A DNA stretch of 5,265 nucleotides, taken from positions 1 to 5,265 of the forward strand of contig NZ_NPEF01000250.1 of assembly GCF_002811955.1 (NCBI RefSeq). Direction: 5' to 3'. Of the stretch, positions 1 through 5,265 are shown in pieces. The position numbers and the translations under genes are program-made. This stretch comes from Leptospira ellisii. Its GTDB lineage: Bacteria > Spirochaetota > Leptospiria > Leptospirales > Leptospiraceae. How positions within the stretch are numbered: position 1 is the first letter of the stretch; each line of letters starts with the position of its first letter. Below the pieces are notes generated by a model. That model made no database searches and was not told the origin of the DNA. It saw only the letters and a program-made list of their open reading frames with translations.

Positions 1-1
1 G

Positions 2-151
2 TTCGTGCCCGGTCTGCTCGCTTCCATCGCTTTGATCGTCGGATTTACGACGCAATATTACGGAAAAGGAAAGGATAGAGACCATTCTCCAAAACGATCC
101 CGAGCTCAAGAGCCGCTACGGGAATCTTTGGAAAAAAATGATTCAAAATGA
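2..151 (+). CDS. 3' end of an unidentified gene, probable membrane protein (partial, C-terminal frame uncertain)
   Basis: The window opens inside a plus-strand reading frame whose start lies to the left. Read in frame 2, it gives a hydrophobic stretch ([13 protein letters not shown]) followed by a polar tail and a TGA at 149-151. That stop shares ATGA with the start of the next gene, a typical coupled operon junction. The tail in this frame ([15 protein letters not shown]...) is unusually rich in Arg and Ser. The +1 frame (frame 3), open from 36 to a TGA at 153-155, gives a much more protein-like end ([18 protein letters not shown] then [10 protein letters not shown]), with purine-rich first codon positions. 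The true protein may therefore switch frame in the A/G-rich tract around 62-74, through an indel, a sequencing error or programmed slippage. I do not recognise the family. A single membrane segment followed by a short soluble tail is all that can be said. Confidence 0.5.
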   Translation, partial: FVPGLLASIALIVGFTTQYYGKGKDRDHSPKRSRAQEPLRESLEKNDSK

Positions 152-1449
152 CTGAACAAAACGCCGACGAATGGATCGGAAAAATTCCGGAACCGTTTCG
201 GGAAGAGATCGGAATTTTAACCCGAACGATTTCGAAACACGGAGGGGAATGTTATGTGGTCGGAGGAGCCGTACGCGATCTCGTATTGGGTAAAACCCCG
301 GACGAATTCGACCTGACCACTTCCCTGCTTCCACAAACGGTACTCGGACTTTTTAAACGAACCGTTCCTACGGGAATCAAACACGGAACCGTGACCGTTC
401 TTTTTCAGGACCGCGCCTACGAGGTGACTACCTTCCGTAAGGACGTGGATTACGTGGACGGAAGAAGACCCGAAGCGGTTGAATTCGGAGTGTCCCTGAG
501 CGAGGATCTAAAACGGAGGGACTTTACGATGAACGCCTTGGCCCTCGACATAGAAAAAGGGAAACTCGTGGACGAGCACGGCGGTCGGGAAGACATCGAA
601 CGCAAACTCATCCGCACCATAGGAGATCCGATCGGAAGATTTACGGAGGATGGATTGAGACCGATCCGAGGTATCCGTTTTGTAGGTTCTTTGGGATTCA
701 CCTTGGAATGGAAAACCGAAGAGGCCATTCGCGTCTGCAGAAGCGTAACGGCGAAGGTCTCCAAGGAACGCGTTCAGGACGAACTCAATAAAATTCTAAA
801 GTGCGCGGACCCGAGTCCCTCCTTGCTTCTGTTTCGAAAATTCGAAATTTTGGAATTGTTCACGGACGTTTCTCCGACCTCGAATCCGGACGAAACGGTT
901 TTGTCTCGAATCCGGGAAATTCCGACGGATCCGCCCGGTCTGCGTTTGTCGTTTTTACACGAATGGTTGTTCGGAACGTTCGCGGTGGACGAAAATTCCA
1001 AACGATTCTTTAAGGATTTGCGATATTCGAATCAAAACACGAAGGACGCTTTGTTCTTTTCGGGAATGTTGAATTCCGTCCGGGAAAAGACTCGAACAAA
1101 CGCCCCTTTTACGGACGGAGAAATTCGACGACTGATATTACATCCGATCTGCGTGCATGCGGGAAGGGAGAATCTGACCCGCTTGACTTCCCACCTGTTC
1201 GAACTCGCGTCGGTTCGATTTCCCGAAATCGTTTCGCTCTTGTCTTCGGAACGCCTGCAGGAACTCGCTTCCCGTCCGGAACCGCTTTTGGTCTCAGAAC
1301 TCGCCGTTCGCGGGGAAGATATCCTCCGGAATTTTCCTTCCCTTCCCCCCAAAGAAATCGGAGCCGTTTTACAAACGTTGTTACGACGCGTTTTGGAAAA
1401 CCCAGAACAAAATCAAAAGGAAATCCTCCTAACTTATATATCCGTCTGA
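148..1449 (+). CDS. cca: CCA tRNA nucleotidyltransferase / poly(A) polymerase family (class II)
   Basis: This 433-residue cytoplasmic enzyme is predicted to add or repair the 3'-terminal CCA of tRNAs from CTP and ATP. The class II hallmarks appear in order: [13 protein letters not shown] (about 36-48), the catalytic carboxylate motif PDEFDLTT (51-58), EVTTFRKD with DGRRP (92-108), [14 protein letters not shown] (121-134), the nucleotide-selecting EDGLR (167-171) followed by PIRGIRF...LGF (172-184), and SKERVQDEL (205-213). The C-terminal half is divergent and shows no HD metal-dependent phosphohydrolase motif. Length fits the family (about 400-450). The first catalytic residue is Glu (E53-F-D55) where Asp is usual; the superfamily tolerates [DE]x[DE]. 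The ATG at 148 overlaps the upstream stop and no strong Shine-Dalgarno precedes it, which suggests translational coupling. Sequence alone cannot separate a full CCA-adding enzyme from a poly(A) polymerase or a partial CC- or A-adding enzyme, though EDxxR fits CCA addition. No convincing terminator follows. Confidence 0.93.
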   Translation: MTEQNADEWIGKIPEPFREEIGILTRTISKHGGECYVVGGAVRDLVLGKTPDEFDLTTSLLPQTVLGLFKRTVPTGIKHGTVTVLFQDRAYEVTTFRKDVDYVDGRRPEAVEFGVSLSEDLKRRDFTMNALALDIEKGKLVDEHGGREDIERKLIRTIGDPIGRFTEDGLRPIRGIRFVGSLGFTLEWKTEEAIRVCRSVTAKVSKERVQDELNKILKCADPSPSLLLFRKFEILELFTDVSPTSNPDETVLSRIREIPTDPPGLRLSFLHEWLFGTFAVDENSKRFFKDLRYSNQNTKDALFFSGMLNSVREKTRTNAPFTDGEIRRLILHPICVHAGRENLTRLTSHLFELASVRFPEIVSLLSSERLQELASRPEPLLVSELAVRGEDILRNFPSLPPKEIGAVLQTLLRRVLENPEQNQKEILLTYISV

Positions 1450-1466
1450 ACTTCCGGAAACGGATC

Positions 1467-1481
1467 GAACCAGACCGGTTC
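1467..1481. repeat. Short inverted repeat GAACC-N5-GGTTC after cca
   Basis: A 5-bp perfect inverted repeat starts 18 bases past the cca stop codon. It could form a small hairpin in the cca transcript, or be a protein site. No T-tract follows (the next bases are AATTCGGAAAAAA), so it does not look like an intrinsic terminator. Confidence 0.25.
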
Positions 1482-1566
1482 AATTCGGAAAAAATGAGAC
1501 CAAACGATCGAGTTCGGTTTAATTTTGCCCCTTTTTTAAGCATCTGTCCCAATAAAAGGCATCGTT

Positions 1567-1579
1567 AGTCAGCTTGACT
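1567..1579. promoter_or_regulatory. Perfect dyad AGTCA-GCT-TGACT, candidate activator site
   Basis: A perfect 5-bp inverted repeat with a 3-bp centre lies in the cca-porin spacer. Its centre (1573) is about 110 bp upstream of the transcription start predicted from the sigma-54 element, in the usual range for enhancer-binding-protein sites (about 80-150 bp upstream). The role is inferred from position and symmetry only. A dyad this short can arise by chance, and I see no second copy nearby. Confidence 0.28.
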
Positions 1580-1656
1580 CCATTCCCTAAGCATTCTAAC
1601 CCATAAGATTTAGTAAAATCCGCCTCTTTTTTAAGTAAATTTCAAAATTTAGGCAT

Positions 1657-1672
1657 TGGCATACATCTTGCA
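1657..1672 (+). promoter_or_regulatory. Sigma-54 (RpoN) -24/-12 promoter of the porin gene
   Basis: The sequence TGGCATACATCTTGCA matches the sigma-54 consensus TGGCAC(G)-N4-TTGCW at nearly every conserved base. GG sits at 1658-1659 and GC at 1670-1671, with the first G of each element exactly 12 bp apart, as the family requires. The predicted start is about 12 bp past the -12 GC, near 1683, giving a leader of only about 17 nt that still holds the ribosome site at 1694-1698. No comparable sigma-70 -35/-10 pair is visible in the spacer. Sigma-54 promoters need an AAA+ enhancer-binding protein, so the porin is probably expressed in response to an environmental or nutritional cue. Which activator acts here cannot be read from this window. 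Confidence 0.68.
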
Positions 1673-1684
1673 TAAGATGGGCAT

Positions 1685-1698
1685 AGGAGATTTAGGAG
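1685..1698 (+). promoter_or_regulatory. Tandem Shine-Dalgarno (AGGAG twice) before ATGATG
   Basis: Two AGGAG cores lie at 1685-1689 and 1694-1698, in front of two adjacent in-frame ATG codons (1700 and 1703). The near core is 1 nt from the first ATG and 4 nt from the second; the far core is 10 nt from the first. Real initiation could be at either ATG, and the product differs by one Met. Confidence 0.6.
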
Positions 1699-1699
1699 A

Positions 1700-3331
<1,632 letters not shown>

Positions 3332-3356
3332 GAACCTCGTTCAACGCCGAAAAGAC

Positions 3357-3390
3357 AAAAAAGGCGCTCTATGTTCAGGGCGCCTTTTTT
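3357..3390 (+). terminator. Intrinsic terminator of the porin gene
   Basis: The stem GGCGCTC (3363-3369) pairs with GGGCGCC (3378-3384), seven pairs including one U-G, around an 8-nt loop. It is flanked by six A (3357-3362) and six T (3385-3390). The A/T flanks extend the helix and could also stop transcription arriving on the minus strand. It lies 25 bases after the porin stop codon. Confidence 0.93.
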
Positions 3391-3408
3391 AGACAAAGAG
3401 AAAGCAGT

Positions 3409-3603
3409 ATGAAACTTACCGACCTAATCCTGGGAAAAAGAAGCGGAAGCGAAACGACGTCCTCATTTCGTTACACATCCGAATCGAAAACCTTCTCCGA
3501 CTCCAAATCCAAATTCGGAGAATCCGGACTCCCCTCTTCCGAAGATAGATTGACCGAACAACAACGTTTGTATATCTCCGAATACTATCTCGCCATCCGC
3601 TAA
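3409..3603 (+). CDS. Small Ser-rich hypothetical protein (64 residues)
   Basis: I do not recognise this ORF. It encodes 64 residues: a short hydrophobic N-terminus (MKLTDLILGK), a hydrophilic middle very rich in Ser, Lys, Glu and Thr (13 Ser in total), and a more structured-looking end (DRLTEQQRLYISEYYLAIR) that could form one amphipathic helix. There is no signal peptide, membrane segment, or Cys/His metal motif. Codon choice (GAA, AAA, TCC, GGA, ATC) matches the neighbouring genes, and no ORF of note opposes it, which favours a real gene. Against it, the ribosome site is weak (GAGAAAG, no AGGAG) and only 18 bases separate it from the porin terminator. It has no obvious promoter of its own and may rely on terminator read-through or a start site inside the porin 3' end. 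The C-terminal part suggests a soluble cytoplasmic protein. Confidence 0.5.
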   Translation: MKLTDLILGKRSGSETTSSFRYTSESKTFSDSKSKFGESGLPSSEDRLTEQQRLYISEYYLAIR

Positions 3604-3623
3604 AACGATTCGCATCCTGCGAC

Positions 3624-3661
3624 TCGCCTAAACAGTATTGTATTGCGGCGAATTTTCGTTT
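3624..3661 (+). terminator. Weak candidate terminator after the small ORF
   Basis: TCGCC (3624-3628) pairs with GGCGA (3647-3651) across an 18-nt loop, followed by the T-rich run ATTTTCGTTTTT. A second small perfect hairpin, TCGCA-TCC-TGCGA, lies at 3610-3622. Both stems are short, so the call rests mainly on position after the ORF and the T-rich tail. Confidence 0.3.
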
Positions 3662-3750
3662 TTGCGTTCCGTCTCCGAAACTCGTTTAACGACTACGGAC
3701 TATAGAAGAAATCATAGATGAAAAAACTCTCGAAGTCTCACGCTCACTGC

Positions 3751-3780
3751 AAACAAATCACGGCCCCCGATTAGAGGCCG
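3751..3780 (-). terminator. Probable intrinsic terminator of the efflux-pump gene
   Basis: On the minus strand, CGGCCTC pairs with GGGGCCG around a TAATCG loop (plus coordinates 3761-3780), seven pairs with one U-G. It begins about 10 bases beyond the stop codon. The following minus-strand bases are TGATTTGTTT, an interrupted T-tract, so termination may be incomplete. Confidence 0.6.
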
Positions 3781-3790
3781 CCGATTTCGG

Positions 3791-5265
3791 TTAACGTTTT
3801 TTACGAGTCGTTTTTTTCTTAGTGGACTTGGAATTCGTTTTCCTACCGGGAAAGTCATCCTCTTCCTGCGAAGATTCGACCTGATATTCTTCCAAAGGAA
3901 GGGTATCGATGTAGGAAAACGGCGGATAAGAGTCATCACTCCCCTTATTCGACTGTGAGCGGGCGCGTCCGTATTCCCGTTCTCCGACGAGAATCAGATA
4001 AAGGGAAGGTAACACGGTCAAAACCAAAAGAAGGGCAGAGAACAATCCTCCCACGATCACTGTCGCCAAAGGACGCTGCACGTCGGATCCGACCCCCGAC
4101 GCCAAAGTGGCGGGGATCAATCCGAGCAAAGCCAATAACATCGTCATCAACATCGGACGCAACTGGATGACGGCCGCCTTTTTGACCGCTTCCTTTACGC
4201 TGATTTCATCGTCCTCGTGAAGAAGATGATTGGTCCTGGATACGAAAAGAACGCCGGCCATCGTGGCGATTCCGAAAAGCGAGATAAATCCCACACCGCC
4301 CGATACGTTGAAGTAATATCCCCGCAATAAAAGGGCGTAAATTCCGCCGACTAAGGACAGTGGAATACAAGCGAGGGCAACATAAACATACTTTAAGTTT
4401 TTATAAAGTAAGTACAATACCCCGAAGATGATAACGATGGTGAGGGGTATTACCATCGCCAAACGGGTCCCCACGCGCGCCAGGTTTTCGTATTGCCCTC
4501 CGTAACGGACTTCGTATCCATCCGGAAGTTTCACCTTTTCCTGTACTTTCTTTCGTAATTCCGAAACGAAACCGCCTTGGTCCCGTCCTCTGATATTGGT
4601 ACGAACCGTCACGGTTCTTCTTCCTTCCTGACGAAAGATCATGGTAGGTCCGTCTTCCAAAGTGATCTTAGCCAGCTCGGAAAGAGGAATTCGTTCTCCT
4701 TTCGGAGAGATGATCGGCATGTTTTCGATCGCGCGCTGCGAACTCCTGTAATCCTTGGAAAAACGCACTACGATTCCGAAACGCGCAGGGGTTTTCGGGG
4801 GAATATCGGAAGGACCTTCGTACAACGTGTCGATTCTCTGCATCCCGATCGCGGCTTCCACCATCTGTTGGATATCGCTGACGTTGATTCCGTAACGCGC
4901 GGCCGCTTCCCGATCGATTCGAACCGTCAACTGCGGACTATCGGCCTCCTGTTCGATACCGAATTCGCTCGCTCCTTTCATATCCTTTACGATCTCTAAA
5001 ATTTCGTTGGAGATCTGGCGCATCACCTTGAGATCGTTTCCCGAAACGAAGACCGCCAAGTCAGCGATGGTTCCCATGATCGCCTCCGAAAGGTTGTCCA
5101 TGATCGGCTGCGAAAAGCTGACCCTGGCTCCGGGAAGTCCCGCCTCCAAGTCGTTCCGCATTCGGATCAATAACTCCTGTTTGGTGATCTTCTCCTTCCA
5201 GTCGTTGTAGTCCTTTAAACCCACGAGGACTTCCAATCGGTTCGGAGGAAGAGGATCGGTTCCGT
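3791..5265 (-). CDS. Heavy-metal efflux RND transporter, CzcA/CusA type (C-terminal part, cut by the window edge)
   Basis: This is the C-terminal 490 residues of an inner-membrane proton-driven RND pump; full-length relatives are about 1,030-1,100. The frame stays open to the right edge (first complete codon ends at 5263, reading [17 protein letters not shown]), so the TTG at 5236 is not the start. Periplasmic porter/docking segments are recognisable: [13 protein letters not shown]...[27 protein letters not shown], and [11 protein letters not shown] with [13 protein letters not shown]. Five membrane helices matching TM8-TM12 follow, with [20 protein letters not shown] and [18 protein letters not shown] as the family signature. 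Such pumps work with a membrane-fusion protein and an outer-membrane channel, usually encoded beside them and here expected beyond 5265. A Glu where CusA has a substrate Met favours a CzcA-like (divalent metal) pump over a Cu/Ag one, but this is a memory alignment. The cytoplasmic tail is long (about 64 residues), acidic then strongly basic ([12 protein letters not shown] at the end). Catalytic TM4 residues lie outside the window. Confidence 0.93.
   Translation of the reverse strand, partial: GTDPLPPNRLEVLVGLKDYNDWKEKITKQELLIRMRNDLEAGLPGARVSFSQPIMDNLSEAIMGTIADLAVFVSGNDLKVMRQISNEILEIVKDMKGASEFGIEQEADSPQLTVRIDREAAARYGINVSDIQQMVEAAIGMQRIDTLYEGPSDIPPKTPARFGIVVRFSKDYRSSQRAIENMPIISPKGERIPLSELAKITLEDGPTMIFRQEGRRTVTVRTNIRGRDQGGFVSELRKKVQEKVKLPDGYEVRYGGQYENLARVGTRLAMVIPLTIVIIFGVLYLLYKNLKYVYVALACIPLSLVGGIYALLLRGYYFNVSGGVGFISLFGIATMAGVLFVSRTNHLLHEDDEISVKEAVKKAAVIQLRPMLMTMLLALLGLIPATLASGVGSDVQRPLATVIVGGLFSALLLVLTVLPSLYLILVGEREYGRARSQSNKGSDDSYPPFSYIDTLPLEEYQVESSQEEDDFPGRKTNSKSTKKKTTRKKR

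Larger units (their letters stand above)
3604..3790. other. Convergent intergenic spacer
   Basis: This spacer lies between the 3' ends of the small plus-strand ORF and the minus-strand efflux gene. Apart from the candidate terminators listed separately, it holds only an 18-codon plus-strand ORF at 3718-3774 (starts MKKLSKSH) without a ribosome site, which I do not call as a gene. Confidence 0.6.

Noticed and set aside
1109..1552. A 147-codon minus-strand ORF over the cca 3' end and spacer
   Set aside because: Arg/Lys/Ser-rich composition typical of antisense frames, no motif, and it overlaps the confident cca gene for most of its length.
1574..1619. Sigma-70 promoter from TTGACT (1574-1579) and TAAAAT (1614-1619)
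   Set aside because: The spacer would be 34 bp, twice the usual 17, and no better -35 lies at the right distance from TAAAAT.
3718..3774. 18-codon plus-strand ORF starting MKKLSKSH
   Set aside because: Too short, no ribosome site, and its end overlaps the minus-strand terminator hairpin.
4577..4999. A 140-codon plus-strand ORF inside the efflux-pump gene
   Set aside because: It is a shadow frame of a well-supported RND coding region, with low-information composition and no ribosome site.
5234..5236. TTG as the start codon of the efflux gene
   Set aside because: The same frame continues to the window edge with family-typical residues (GTDPLPPNR), so the gene is truncated by the window, not started here.

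Overview
The window looks like chromosomal DNA of a Leptospira-like spirochaete. The clues are a BBP2/OmpL-like outer-membrane porin with a Leptospira-style layout (signal peptide, Ala/Pro/Lys-rich linker, beta-barrel ending in Phe), GAA/AAA/TTC/CGA-rich codon use, and a class II tRNA nucleotidyltransferase with a spirochaete-like 'LRPIR' motif. GC content judged by eye is near the middle forties to fifty percent, higher than I would expect for L. interrogans. The genus is therefore an inference and the species is open.

Layout, left to right. Bases 1-155 hold the 3' end of an unidentified plus-strand gene with one hydrophobic segment; its true C-terminal frame is uncertain. It overlaps the start of a complete cca-type gene (148-1449), so the two are probably co-transcribed. 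A 250-bp spacer (1450-1699) follows. It carries a very good sigma-54 (RpoN) -24/-12 element directly upstream of a complete 543-residue porin gene (1700-3331), plus a perfect short dyad about 110 bp upstream of the predicted transcription start. A strong intrinsic terminator (3357-3390) closes the porin unit. Eighteen bases later a small Ser-rich ORF of unknown function begins (3409-3603). A 187-bp spacer (3604-3790) separates it from the convergent minus-strand 3' part of a CzcA/CusA-type heavy-metal RND efflux pump, which runs off the right edge (3791-5265).

How the genes relate. cca is RNA housekeeping. The porin is an independent unit, apparently under sigma-54 and hence enhancer-binding-protein control. 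The RND pump belongs to a separate operon read towards the porin, whose partner genes would lie beyond 5265. Nothing here shows that the porin and pump work together. I found no mobile element, CRISPR array, tRNA or rRNA. I also found no clear undescribed multi-gene system. The most notable signals are the sigma-54 promoter on the porin, a predicted helical insertion inside the barrel, the small ORF tucked behind a terminator, and a possible frame switch at the left edge.
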